From Herbaspirillum sp. alder98 (GTDB taxonomy: Bacteria; Pseudomonadota; Gammaproteobacteria; Burkholderiales; Burkholderiaceae_D): a stretch of DNA of 64,000 nucleotides. The stretch's first letter is position 1, and every line of letters begins with the position of its first letter. The position numbers and the translations under genes are program-made. Shown here one piece after another: positions 45,655 through 55,772 of the stretch. The stretch lies in contig NZ_JAIUCY010000011.1 in the NCBI RefSeq assembly GCF_020179755.1, positions 92,516-156,515 on the forward strand, read 5' to 3'. The notes below the pieces were generated by a model. That model was given only the letters and a program-made list of their open reading frames with translations, was not told the DNA's origin and did not search any database.

Positions 45655-48600
45655 ATGGTCACGACATACCAGCATGACGTCTCGCCGCCCGCGGCAAACA
45701 CCGGTAGCCCCGAAGACGACATCCTCTTCAGCCAGAAAGGAGACGAAATCATCGATGGAGGAGACGGCCGCGACGTCGTCAGATTTGCCGGGCGACTGGC
45801 GCAATATCGATTTACCGCCACCAGCGGTGGCGTGTGGATTACCGATCTGGTGCAAGGGCGTGGCGGCAGCGATTTCGTCAGGAATGTCGAGACGGCCTCT
45901 TTCATCGATGCCCAGATCGACCTTCCCACCGATGATGTCGGCGCTGCGCCGCCACCTCATCCGGTCGCCGATGTGATCAGGCTGGATGCCGAGGCAAAGG
46001 CAATAGAGCGCCGCCAGCCGCACCTGATTGCCGCCAGCCAGTTGCTCGCCAACGATCTCCACTGGCAAGGCGCCGGGCTCGGCATCGCGGCCGTCACCGA
46101 TGCTGTCGGCGGCAGCGTGACGCTCACCGAGGCGGGTGATGTGTTGTTCACGCCGGCCCCCGATTTTGCCGGCATCATGTCCTTTCGCTATACGGTGCGC
46201 GACATGCAGGGCAGTATTTCTTCCGCCCCTGCGACGGTCTATCTGCAAAGCGGAGACTTGCCGCAAGACCCGTTGCTGACGCAGCAGTGGCATCTGGATC
46301 AGGCCAATGTCCTGCCGGTCTGGCGCGACTACATCGGGCGTGGCGTGACGATAGGCCAGTTCGAACCCGGGGCCGATGAAGCCGATAGCCGCGCTATCCT
46401 GGATGTGCGGCATCGCGAACTGGCGCCCAACCTCAACCCTGCCTGGGTCGTCAACGCGGCGGGCAGTAGTGGCGGTTCCGACGGCGACCAGCCCAGTCTG
46501 CACGCCACCATTGTCGCGGCCCTCATGGTCGCCGCGCGCAATGGCGAGGCTGGACTTGGTGTCGCCTACGGTGCGACTGTCGGCGGGCATTGGATCGGAG
46601 ACTCGGATACGCCGCTGCTGTCGGCAATGCGTCATTACGATGTCGCCAATAACAGCTGGGGCGCAATCGAACGCTTTGCGCTCATCGCCCAGCCGGCAAC
46701 ACTCAATGCGCACTTGCCGGCGTTTGCCGATGCCGTTCGCCGTGGGCGCGAGCGCCTGGGAACCGTGATCGTCGCGGCGGCCGGAAACGAGCGCATCAAG
46801 GGCACCAACACCAACTACAACAGCGTGAGCAACAGCCGCACCAATATCACGGTGGGAGCGGTGGCACGGCATGGCGGCCCGGACGGCATGCTCCAGCGAT
46901 TTTCCACCCCTGGCGCCAGCGTGCTGGTCAGCGCACCGGGCGCGGCGCTGGTCACCGGCATTGGCGCGCCCGACATGCGGCGTACGGGCACCAGCTATGC
47001 CGCGCCCATCGTCAGCGGCATCGTGGCGCTGATGCTGGAAGCCAATCCAGCGCTCGGTTATCGCGATGTGCAGCAGATCCTGGCATGGTCGGCGCACTGG
47101 GTCGAGGACGTCGGTTCCGATTGGCAGGTCAATGGCGCGACCAACTGGAACGGCGGCGGCATGGTGGTCAGCCACGATTACGGCTACGGCGAGGTCGACG
47201 CGCGTGCCGCCGTGCGTCTGGCCGAGCGCTGGATCACGCAACACACGGCCTACAACGAAGTATGGGCGGCCCAGCCTGCGCACTCGGGGACCATCGACCT
47301 GGCGATCCCTGATGGCCAGGCGCCACTGCAGCACAGCATGCAATTGCTGCAGAGCGCGCAGCCCATGGCGCCCGGGGTGCCGCAAGCCGATCTGCTGATC
47401 GAACATGTCGAGGTTCTCCTCAAGATCAGTCATGCCCGGCCGGGCGACCTGACGATCAGGCTGATTTCGCCGGCGGGAACCGAATCGATCCTGATGCAAC
47501 GACCCGGACGCCCGCCCCAGGCCGGGCCCGGAGAACTTGGCGACAGCGCCTTCTTCGACGGCGCGCATGGGCTCGAGCATGTCTTCACCAGTGCGCGCCT
47601 GCGGGGCGAGCGGGCCGCAGGCGAATGGACCCTGGAAGTCGCCGATGCCGTCAGTGGCGAGACCGGCATATTGCATGAATGGAGCCTCAACGCCTATGGC
47701 AGCCTCGCCAGCGCCGACGATCACTATGTCTACACCGATGCCTTCGGGGCATTGGTCGCGCTGACCGGGCGCAACCTGCTCAAGGACGATAACGGTGGCG
47801 TCGACACCATCGACCTGGCCGCCATGGGCAGTGGCAGCCAGGTCGATCTGATGCAAGGTTACGCCGTCGTCGCCGGTCAGGCCCTGGTGATTGATCGGCC
47901 GGAACAGTTCGAGAATGTCATCGGTGGCGAGTTCGACGACACGCTGATCGGCAACCAGTCCGCCAATATTCTGGTGGGCGGACATGGCAGCGATGTGCTC
48001 CTGGGCGGCGCCGGTGACGATGTGCTGTTTGTCAGCCGCGATGGCGGCAGTACGATCAGTGGCGGCGCCGGGCGCGATGTCTTCGTCATCGAGCTGGGAC
48101 GCCCGCAACCGTGGGGCGTCACGGCGCCGGACGATGTCATTACCGATTTCACGCTGGGCGAAGACAAGCTGCTGATGTCGGGTTTTTCGGCCAGCACGAT
48201 GCTGCGTCAGATCAATGTCGAAACAGAAGGCAACGATGCCGTGCTGCGCATCTATAACGGCGGCAGGCGAATCGTGCTCAAGGACGTCAATACCTATCCG
48301 GAGCAGATGGCCGGCAGCTGGATCGGCGGCCTCCTTTTCCGGCGAGGCCATGCGCACAGCCTGACCGTGGCCGATGGCGTACAGGTGCGCGAGGTGAGCG
48401 GTGGCGGGACCCTGCATTGGGGTTCCGACCTGGCCGACGATATCGTGGCCGCCAGCAGCGGCACATTCTGGCTGGGCAACGCCGACGACCGGGCCACTGG
48501 CGCTGCGGGCGACGACGTGATGCACGGCGACGCCGGTGACGACCGCCTCTACGGCGGTGGCGGCAACGATATCCTGTATGGCGGCACCGGCCGCGACCTG

Positions 48601-51600
48601 CTGTCGGGCGGCGACGGCGACGATATCCTGCATCTTGACGGCGATGACGCGCTCGCCGGCCACGCGCAGGAGCGAGCGCTGTTGACGGCAAGCCTCATTC
48701 GCGTCGAGGGCAGCGCGCCGCTCGCTGCCAGGGCCGAGGGTGGCGCCGGTAGCGATCGTTTCGTAGTGGCCGCCGATAGCGGCCACCAGGTATCACTGGG
48801 CCTGATGAAGAACCTGGTCAGCGACTTCGACGTCGGTGATCCCGACGAGAAGATCGACCTGTCGAAGATTGCCGGCGTGCACGGTATTGACGACCTGAAC
48901 TTCTCCGTCCTGTATTACAACGGCGAACGCTACCTGCGGGTCTGGCTGGGCCCGGCCCGGAGCGCGACGCAATATATTACGCTCAGGGCCGTCGATGCCG
49001 GGCAGCTTGGCGCGTCCAACTTCATCTTCAACGACGATGCCGAGTCACCCCTGCGGGCGCCGGCCCCGGCGCTGCGGGGCACCACCGGCGACGATTTCCT
49101 CGTTGGCGATGACGGTGTCAATGTGATCGATGGCGATCGTGGCGCCGACCGCATGCAGGGCCTGGCGGGAGATGACACCTATGTCGTCGACAACACGGGC
49201 GACACCATCATCGAAAGCGCCGACGGCGGTTATGACCACGTGCTTTCCGGCGTGAGCCATACCCTGGCCGACAATGTCGAAGCGCTTACGCTGCAGACAC
49301 GCGATGACGGCCGCGCTCCCGGCTACCTGAAAGGCTATTCCTATGGCAATGCGCACGCGACCGGCAACGCGCTGGACAATGCCATCGACGGCAATATCGG
49401 CGACAACATCATCGATGGAAGAGGCGGCGCCGACGTGATGGCCGGTGGTCCCGGTGACGACAGCTATATCGTCGACCATGCTGGCGACCGGATCGTGGAG
49501 CATGAAGGCGAGGGCCGGGACCGCGTGAAATCTTCGGTGTCGTTCCTGCTTGAGGGCCATGTCGAACGGCTGGAGCTGACCGGCAGTGATGCCATCGACG
49601 GCACCGGCAACGATCTCGACAATCGTCTCATCGGCAATCTCGGCGCCAACCGCCTGCTGGGCGGATTCGGCAACGACAGCATCGACGGCGCCGCCGGTGA
49701 CGATCGCCTTTACGGCGGCGCTGGCCATGATCGGATCGTGGGCGGGTCCGGGCGCGACCTGCTCGACGGCGGCGCCGGCAACGATGTGCTCATTGGCGAG
49801 GCCGGCGACGATACCTATCTGCTTGCGCGCGGCATGGGGCAGGATTATGTGTGGGAAGAAGACGATGCCGCCGGGCGCGCCGACCGGATCGACGTCGGCG
49901 CCGGATTGTCGCAGCAGGATATCGCGGTGCGCCGCGATGGCAACGATCTGCTGTTGTTGATCGCCGGCAGCGATGAAGGCATGCGCATCGGAAACTGGTT
50001 TGCCGGCAGTCGCCATCAGGTCGCGCAAGTGCATTTCGGCGATGGCAGCGTATGGCACAGTGCCGCGCTTGCAGAGCAGGGGAACGCGGCCCAGGCGCAC
50101 GCCGGCGACCTGCTCTTTGGCAAGGCATGGAGCGCGGCAATCATGTCGGCACGCGCCGAAGTGCCGGCCATCGGATCCGACCCGTTCGGCGAGCGTGACG
50201 TCATCGGGCGCGACTCGATCTATGCCTATGGCGTGCCGGTGCAGGATACGGTGCCGCTGCTGACCCATGCAAGCCGTGGCTACTGCCGGGGCGCAGTGTT
50301 CGAGAACATCAGCGCCGGCATCGACACAGTCAAGATCGGCGCCGGCTACAGCGGGCAAGACCTGTCGCTTGATCGATGCTACGGCCGCAGCGAGGCCGAC
50401 ACCGATCTGCGGTTGCGACTGGGCAGCGGCTGGTACCTGAAAAACGCGCTGACGCTGCGCGAGGGACAGGACAGGATTCGCATCGACTTCGCCGATGGCG
50501 TCCTGTGGGATAACGCAACCGTGCGCGAGAAGATCAAGCCCGGCATAGAGCGGGGCGTGCCGGTCACCGGCCATACCGGCCAGCAGCCTGGTCGTAATCT
50601 CTGGCGGGGCTATGACGATACGTCCGACGTGTTCCACGGTGGCGCCCATCATGACGTGATGTATGGCCTGCTGGGCGAAGACCATCTCGACGGTGGCGAC
50701 GGCGATGACACGCTGCATGGCGGCGGCGCCGATGATCTTCTCGAGGGCGGCGCCGGCAGCGACAGACTCTACGGTGGCGACGACGATGATGTGCTCGATG
50801 GCGGCGCCGGCGACGACATGCTCGACGGTGGGCGTGGCAGCGACACCTACCTGATGTACCGGGGCATGGGGCGCGATACGGTGCACGACAACAATCGCCG
50901 CGACGATGCGGCCAATATCATCAAGGTGCTGGAAGGCGTGCGACCGCAAGACATTCTTTTCTCACGCGACACGCGCAGCCTGTACATGGATATCGCCGGG
51001 ACCAGCGACCGGATGACGGTCGGCAGCATGTTCTCGGTCCCGTTCGAACCGATCACGTCGATGCAGTTCGCCGACGGCACGCGCTGGGACTTCCGTGAAC
51101 TGGAACGACGTTCCCGCACTGCCACCGCAAGCGAAGCGGCCGACCTGTTGTACGGCACCGACCGGTTCCTGGAATTCAGTCGTCATCGCCCGATGAGTCT
51201 CTACGCCACCGATATATCGGGAACCGATCTGATGCAGGGCCTGGGCGGTAACGACGCGTTGTACGGATATGGTGCCAACGACCTGCTGGACGGCGGCGAC
51301 GGCGACGATATCCTGCGCGGCGACGCCGGTCGCGACTTGCTCATCGGCGGGCGTGGCAATGACATCCTCTACGGCTGCAAGGAGCCCGACGTGATCGCTT
51401 TCAACCGAGGCGATGGTCGCGACAAGATCGAGACGCTCTATCACTTCGACCGCTACTCTGCCGAAGCGGGTCACCCGGGCGGCACCCTGTCGCTGGGCGG
51501 CATCAATTACGGCGACCTGGCGCTGTCCCGCAGCGGTAACGACCTTGTTCTGGATCTGGGACAAGACGACAGCATTCGCCTCGGTGATTGGTACAAGGTG

Positions 51601-52008
51601 TGGAACGCGCACCTGCCCTATCGCAATGACGAAGGAAAGATCATCCAGCGCCTGCAGTTCGTCACCGAATCCAGCGGCGACTACCAGGAGGGGGCAGCCG
51701 ATCCGATGCATGGCAAGAAAATCGCCTGGTTCGATTTTCGTGCGCTGGTGGACCGGTTCGACCAGACGCGCGAGATCGATGCCGGCCTGGATCAATGGTC
51801 GATTGCCGCAGCCCTGGGCGAGTTCCACCTGCGCAGCAGCGACACCACTGCCTATGGTGGAGAGTTGGCCTATCGCTACGCGACCCAGGGCGACTGGCGC
51901 GGCATGGACGCGCACATGGCGCTGCATGCCGTCAACCAAAACGGCTTCGGTCGCGTCGACAAGCTGATCGCCAGCGAAATCCGGCATGACGGTTATTTCT
52001 ATGGATGA
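45655..52008 (+). CDS. Giant RTX protein with S8 protease and P-domain, type I secretion substrate
   Basis: Predicted secreted serine protease, 2117 residues. Order of parts: a short RTX-like motif (about 17-45), a cadherin/VCBS-like segment (100-200), a subtilisin-kexin domain (about 205-520), a P-domain (about 535-685; ARPGDLTIRLISPAGTESIL), several blocks of calcium-binding GGxGxDxLx nonapeptides (762 to about 1930) mixed with HCBP-related segments (GMRIGNWFAGSRHQVAQVHF), and a C-terminal domain of about 105 residues shared with the next gene. The nucleophile Ser447 (GTSYAAP), oxyanion Asn (NNSWG, 332-336) and His283 (HATIVA) are seen, but the expected Asp is Glu237 (IGQFEPG). ATG 45655 has AGGAG at 45643. 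No Sec signal, as expected for type I export. Confidence 0.9.
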   Translation: MVTTYQHDVSPPAANTGSPEDDILFSQKGDEIIDGGDGRDVVRFAGRLAQYRFTATSGGVWITDLVQGRGGSDFVRNVETASFIDAQIDLPTDDVGAAPPPHPVADVIRLDAEAKAIERRQPHLIAASQLLANDLHWQGAGLGIAAVTDAVGGSVTLTEAGDVLFTPAPDFAGIMSFRYTVRDMQGSISSAPATVYLQSGDLPQDPLLTQQWHLDQANVLPVWRDYIGRGVTIGQFEPGADEADSRAILDVRHRELAPNLNPAWVVNAAGSSGGSDGDQPSLHATIVAALMVAARNGEAGLGVAYGATVGGHWIGDSDTPLLSAMRHYDVANNSWGAIERFALIAQPATLNAHLPAFADAVRRGRERLGTVIVAAAGNERIKGTNTNYNSVSNSRTNITVGAVARHGGPDGMLQRFSTPGASVLVSAPGAALVTGIGAPDMRRTGTSYAAPIVSGIVALMLEANPALGYRDVQQILAWSAHWVEDVGSDWQVNGATNWNGGGMVVSHDYGYGEVDARAAVRLAERWITQHTAYNEVWAAQPAHSGTIDLAIPDGQAPLQHSMQLLQSAQPMAPGVPQADLLIEHVEVLLKISHARPGDLTIRLISPAGTESILMQRPGRPPQAGPGELGDSAFFDGAHGLEHVFTSARLRGERAAGEWTLEVADAVSGETGILHEWSLNAYGSLASADDHYVYTDAFGALVALTGRNLLKDDNGGVDTIDLAAMGSGSQVDLMQGYAVVAGQALVIDRPEQFENVIGGEFDDTLIGNQSANILVGGHGSDVLLGGAGDDVLFVSRDGGSTISGGAGRDVFVIELGRPQPWGVTAPDDVITDFTLGEDKLLMSGFSASTMLRQINVETEGNDAVLRIYNGGRRIVLKDVNTYPEQMAGSWIGGLLFRRGHAHSLTVADGVQVREVSGGGTLHWGSDLADDIVAASSGTFWLGNADDRATGAAGDDVMHGDAGDDRLYGGGGNDILYGGTGRDLLSGGDGDDILHLDGDDALAGHAQERALLTASLIRVEGSAPLAARAEGGAGSDRFVVAADSGHQVSLGLMKNLVSDFDVGDPDEKIDLSKIAGVHGIDDLNFSVLYYNGERYLRVWLGPARSATQYITLRAVDAGQLGASNFIFNDDAESPLRAPAPALRGTTGDDFLVGDDGVNVIDGDRGADRMQGLAGDDTYVVDNTGDTIIESADGGYDHVLSGVSHTLADNVEALTLQTRDDGRAPGYLKGYSYGNAHATGNALDNAIDGNIGDNIIDGRGGADVMAGGPGDDSYIVDHAGDRIVEHEGEGRDRVKSSVSFLLEGHVERLELTGSDAIDGTGNDLDNRLIGNLGANRLLGGFGNDSIDGAAGDDRLYGGAGHDRIVGGSGRDLLDGGAGNDVLIGEAGDDTYLLARGMGQDYVWEEDDAAGRADRIDVGAGLSQQDIAVRRDGNDLLLLIAGSDEGMRIGNWFAGSRHQVAQVHFGDGSVWHSAALAEQGNAAQAHAGDLLFGKAWSAAIMSARAEVPAIGSDPFGERDVIGRDSIYAYGVPVQDTVPLLTHASRGYCRGAVFENISAGIDTVKIGAGYSGQDLSLDRCYGRSEADTDLRLRLGSGWYLKNALTLREGQDRIRIDFADGVLWDNATVREKIKPGIERGVPVTGHTGQQPGRNLWRGYDDTSDVFHGGAHHDVMYGLLGEDHLDGGDGDDTLHGGGADDLLEGGAGSDRLYGGDDDDVLDGGAGDDMLDGGRGSDTYLMYRGMGRDTVHDNNRRDDAANIIKVLEGVRPQDILFSRDTRSLYMDIAGTSDRMTVGSMFSVPFEPITSMQFADGTRWDFRELERRSRTATASEAADLLYGTDRFLEFSRHRPMSLYATDISGTDLMQGLGGNDALYGYGANDLLDGGDGDDILRGDAGRDLLIGGRGNDILYGCKEPDVIAFNRGDGRDKIETLYHFDRYSAEAGHPGGTLSLGGINYGDLALSRSGNDLVLDLGQDDSIRLGDWYKVWNAHLPYRNDEGKIIQRLQFVTESSGDYQEGAADPMHGKKIAWFDFRALVDRFDQTREIDAGLDQWSIAAALGEFHLRSSDTTAYGGELAYRYATQGDWRGMDAHMALHAVNQNGFGRVDKLIASEIRHDGYFYG

Positions 52009-52172
52009 GCATCAACGTCGCTCGATGCCAATGCCGGCATTTCTCGTGCGTCATTGATGTCTTCGCGATGACGACGGCGTGACCATGGGCGCGCGGTAGT
52101 GGATAGCCATTACCGTGCGCTTTTCCCATCCGGAGCGCTCTTACAGTCACCGTCTCATGGAGCATGATCATC

Positions 52173-55016
52173 ATGGAGAATCAACAGCAAGGCCAGACCC
52201 AGCCAGATCCCGTCAACCAGGAGGGCAGCCAGACGCCGACACCGCAATCGCCCACCGACGAGCAGCAAGCGTCGGTGCAGGCAGGGTCCGCAACGGTGTC
52301 GCGCGCCAGCCAACAGGTCGGTACCGACGCGGCCGATATCCTGGTCGGAAGATCGGGGCGGGAAAGGCTGGTCGGTGGCAAGGGGGACGACACCTATATC
52401 GTCGACGATGAAGACACCGCCATCCAGGAAAAACAGGGTGAAGGCTGGGACACCATCCGTGCATCGGTCAGTTTCAAGTTGAGCCGTCATGTCGAGCGTC
52501 TCGAGCTGACCGGCCACGCCAACCTCAATGGCATGGGCAATTCAGGCAATGACAGGTTGATCGGCAATGCCGGCAATAACGTGCTCAGCGGATTCAAGGG
52601 CAATGACAGCATCGACGGCGGAGCGGGCGACGATACATTGACGGGTGATCGCGGCAACGACCGGCTGGTGGGCGGGCCTGGCGACGATGACCTGGATGGC
52701 GGTTTCGGCAACGACGTGCTGATCGGCGGCACCGGGAACGATACCTACGAACTACGGCGCGCGATGGGGCAGGACTATGTCTACGATGACGACTTCACGC
52801 ACGGTAACGCCGACACCATCCGCGTCACCACTGCTCTCACGCCTGCCGATATCGAGGTCCTGCGCGATGGCGACGACTTGCTGCTGCGGATTCGCCGCAC
52901 CACCAGTGGCCTGCGGGTGGGCAACTGGTTCCGGGCGCCGCGCTATCGTGTCGAGCAGGTGCGCTTCGACGACGGCACGACATGGGATATTGCCGCCATC
53001 GAGGCGCAGGCCGCGCAGCACCAGGCCGAGCCCACCGACCTGCCGTTCGGACGGGGCTGGGGCACTACGATCAGGCAGCAACAGCAGGCCGGCGCGCAGG
53101 GCCTGGAAGATCCGTCGGGACAGCGCAAGAGTCGCGACAGCATCTTCGGTTATGGCACGCCGGTGCTGGACACGGTGACCATGCGGCGCAGCGTCCAGGT
53201 CGACCTCATTTCGCCGGCGCCGCTGTGGACGCAGAGCGTGGACATGATCAAGATCGATGCCAGGATCCTTCCGGCAGACCTCATGTTGATGCGTGACCAC
53301 GACGACCTGATCCTGCAGGTGGCAGGCAGCGAGCCCGGCTGCCTGCGGGTACGGCGCGGTTTCGACCGGGCGCAGATCGAATTTGCCGACGGCACCCGGT
53401 GGAGCAATGCCGCCATTCGTGAAGCGTTGCGCCTGAAATTGCGTGATGGTCGCGTGGTGCATCGCAGTCTGTCCGAACTGGCCATCAGCGGCGGCGCCTT
53501 CTACGGCTATGACGACAGCGCCGATGTACTGGAAGGGTCGCGCGACGGCGACCAGATGTTCGGTCTCGGCGGCGACGATATCATCAATGGTCACGACGGT
53601 CGCGACCGGATGTATGGCGGCCCGGGCAATGACCGGATGGCCGGTGGCCAGCATGCCGACATCATGCATGGCGGCTCGGGAAACGACGTCATGGATGGTG
53701 GTCGCGGACCGGATTACATGGATGGTGGCGCCGGTGATGACATCCTGACCGGAGGTCGTGGCGACGACGTGATCGATGGCGGGGGCGGTGATGACCGCAT
53801 CGATGGCGGTCGTGGCAACGACGTGTTGCATGGCGGCCTGGGGTGCGATCTGATCCATGGCGGCGACGGCAACGATCTGCTGTACGGCGGCGCCGGGGCT
53901 GACACCTACTATCTCGACATCGGCATGGGCTTCGATATCGTCGACGAAGGTGGTGGACCGGATCGCGGCGGCAATATCATCGAAGTCGCCGCCGAACTGC
54001 GGCAAACCGACATCACACTGGCGCGCGTCGGCCATCATCTCGTGCTGGGAAGCGACGACCTGCTTAGCCGCCTGACCCTGAAGAACCTGTTCGACGGCGG
54101 CCAGGCGTATATCGAGGCGATCAATTTCGTTGACGGCAGTCGCTGGAGCTTTCCGGAACTGGAGCGCCGCTCGATCGCCGTCAACGCGACCGCAGGCGAT
54201 GACATATTGCACGGCAGGGGCGGGGCGAAATGGTGGCAGGGCGACGATCTGGACGCCGATATCCATGACGTATTGAATGGCCGGGGCGGCGCCGATCAGC
54301 TATGGGGCCACGCCGGCAACGACCTGCTGGAAGGCGGGCAGGGCGACGACACGCTCACCGGCGGCGACGGCTGCGATCTGCTGGCAGGTGGTGGCGGGCG
54401 CGACCGCCTGGTGCGTGGTCGCCAGGGCGATGTCATCGTCTTCAATCGCGGCGATGGTCACGATACGCTCGCGTTCGATGCCGGTCCCGGGGCTGCTGCA
54501 GCCACGGCCGGCGGACCGACACTGTCGCTGGGCGGCGTGCGTCTCGACCAGCTGGCGTTGCGCAAGTCCGGCCTTGACTTGGTGCTCGAACTGGATTCGG
54601 GCGATAGCATCAGCGTCGAGAACTGGTACGGCGACGCTGCGCAGGTGCGCGGCACGCTGCTGCAACTGGTGCTCGACAGCACCGACGACTACCAGGCAGA
54701 TGCCGACGATATCGCCCGACAACACAAGATTGCCCTGTACGACTTCAATGGCATAGCCGAGCAGTACGACCGGGCGCGCAATGACCTGCCCGGGCTCGAC
54801 CTCTGGTCGGTCTCGGCGGCGCTGGCGCATCATCGTCTGCGGGGCAGCGACACCCTGGCCATTGGCGGTGAACTTGCCTATCACTATGCCCATCACGGCC
54901 AGTGGAGCCAGTTGGGGGCTGGCATCCTGTCGGCCACGCTGGTCAACCCGTTGTTTGGGAACAGCGACCAGGCCATCGCCCGTGCGGGCGCCACTGCCGT
55001 GTTGGCTGTGGCCTGA
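52173..55016 (+). CDS. RTX calcium-binding protein, protease-free paralog
   Basis: Predicted type I secretion substrate of 947 residues. After a Gln-rich N-terminal tail (about 45 residues) come RTX blocks from residue 50 on (GTDAADILVGRSGRERLVGG, GGAGDDTLTGDRGNDRLVGG), HCBP-related segments (GLRVGNWFRAPRYRVEQVRF), a second large RTX block at 53510-53910, a third at 54270-54420, and the same C-terminal domain as the preceding protein (ALAHHRLRGSDTLAIGGELA). The order of segments matches the C-terminal half of the protease, so the two genes are paralogs, one with and one without the protease and P-domain. ATG 52173 is used because GGAG at 52159 is correctly spaced for it, not for the ATG at 52164. 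Confidence 0.9.
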   Translation: MENQQQGQTQPDPVNQEGSQTPTPQSPTDEQQASVQAGSATVSRASQQVGTDAADILVGRSGRERLVGGKGDDTYIVDDEDTAIQEKQGEGWDTIRASVSFKLSRHVERLELTGHANLNGMGNSGNDRLIGNAGNNVLSGFKGNDSIDGGAGDDTLTGDRGNDRLVGGPGDDDLDGGFGNDVLIGGTGNDTYELRRAMGQDYVYDDDFTHGNADTIRVTTALTPADIEVLRDGDDLLLRIRRTTSGLRVGNWFRAPRYRVEQVRFDDGTTWDIAAIEAQAAQHQAEPTDLPFGRGWGTTIRQQQQAGAQGLEDPSGQRKSRDSIFGYGTPVLDTVTMRRSVQVDLISPAPLWTQSVDMIKIDARILPADLMLMRDHDDLILQVAGSEPGCLRVRRGFDRAQIEFADGTRWSNAAIREALRLKLRDGRVVHRSLSELAISGGAFYGYDDSADVLEGSRDGDQMFGLGGDDIINGHDGRDRMYGGPGNDRMAGGQHADIMHGGSGNDVMDGGRGPDYMDGGAGDDILTGGRGDDVIDGGGGDDRIDGGRGNDVLHGGLGCDLIHGGDGNDLLYGGAGADTYYLDIGMGFDIVDEGGGPDRGGNIIEVAAELRQTDITLARVGHHLVLGSDDLLSRLTLKNLFDGGQAYIEAINFVDGSRWSFPELERRSIAVNATAGDDILHGRGGAKWWQGDDLDADIHDVLNGRGGADQLWGHAGNDLLEGGQGDDTLTGGDGCDLLAGGGGRDRLVRGRQGDVIVFNRGDGHDTLAFDAGPGAAAATAGGPTLSLGGVRLDQLALRKSGLDLVLELDSGDSISVENWYGDAAQVRGTLLQLVLDSTDDYQADADDIARQHKIALYDFNGIAEQYDRARNDLPGLDLWSVSAALAHHRLRGSDTLAIGGELAYHYAHHGQWSQLGAGILSATLVNPLFGNSDQAIARAGATAVLAVA

Positions 55017-55031
55017 GCGGCGCGGCCACCG

Positions 55032-55772
55032 CTACGGTGGTGGTGGCCGTCGTGGCAACTCGAAGCTGTAGCCCACGCCGTACACTGCCTGGATCACGTT
55101 GTGGCCGGGGAAGAACGGCTCCAGCTTGCGGCGCAGGTTCTTGATGTGGGTATCGATGGCGCGATCGGTGACGGCGCGGTTTTCGTCATGCAGGTGGTTG
55201 AGCAACTGGTCGCGCGAGAAGACTACCCCCGGTGCGCTGGAGAAGGTCTTGAGCAACCTGAATTCAAGTGGCGTCAGGTTGAGGGTTTCACCGGCGATGC
55301 TCGCCTGGTGGCGGGCATCGTCCACATCCAGCGCCGCCAGCTCGGACGCTGATGTGGGCTGTTGTTGTCCACGGCTGTTGCGACGGAGCATGGCCTTGAC
55401 GCGGGCCACGATCTCGCGCGGGCTGAAGGGCGTCTTGCAGATATAGTCGTCGGCGCCCAGCTCCAGGCCGCGCAGGCGGTCTTCTTCTTCCACCCGTGCC
55501 GTCAGCATCAGCACTGGCACGTCGGAAAATTCGCGCAGCTCGCGGCAGATCTCCCAGCCGCTGCGTCCGGGCAGCATGATATCCAGCAGGATCAGGTCCG
55601 GGCGTTTCTGGCGCACTGCCGGCAGCGCATCATCGCCGTGGTCGACATGGCGCGACTGATACCCGGCTGCGGCCAGGTACTTCTGCAGCAGTTCGGCCAT
55701 CTTGGGTTCGTCTTCCACGATCAGGATGTCGGCGTTGGTCGGCGGCGCGAACTGGAAATCGGCTTCGCTCAT
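55032..55772 (-). CDS. OmpR-family response regulator (BaeR-like)
   Basis: Two-component response regulator, 246 residues. The receiver domain has the acidic pair in IVEDEP, phospho-acceptor Asp64 ([10 protein letters not shown]) and the conserved Lys in [10 protein letters not shown] winged-helix output domain follows ([27 protein letters not shown]). Its start overlaps the kinase stop (ATGA), so they are co-translated. The pair is divergent from the AcrAB-type operon, an arrangement like baeSR/mdtABC, which suggests it controls the pump in response to envelope stress. Confidence 0.92.
   Translation of the reverse strand: MSEADFQFAPPTNADILIVEDEPKMAELLQKYLAAAGYQSRHVDHGDDALPAVRQKRPDLILLDIMLPGRSGWEICRELREFSDVPVLMLTARVEEEDRLRGLELGADDYICKTPFSPREIVARVKAMLRRNSRGQQQPTSASELAALDVDDARHQASIAGETLNLTPLEFRLLKTFSSAPGVVFSRDQLLNHLHDENRAVTDRAIDTHIKNLRRKLEPFFPGHNVIQAVYGVGYSFELPRRPPPP

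Noticed and set aside
45559..48786. A 1075-codon open frame on the minus strand opposite the RTX protease gene
   Set aside because: It mirrors the codon structure of the sense gene in GC-rich DNA; the protein is His/Arg/Gly-rich, shows no domain, and the sense strand has clear protease and RTX motifs.
55017..55060. GC-rich hairpin between the convergent RTX and response regulator genes as a terminator
   Set aside because: GGCCACC/GGTGGCC can pair but there is no T run on either strand, and it overlaps the end of the regulator gene.
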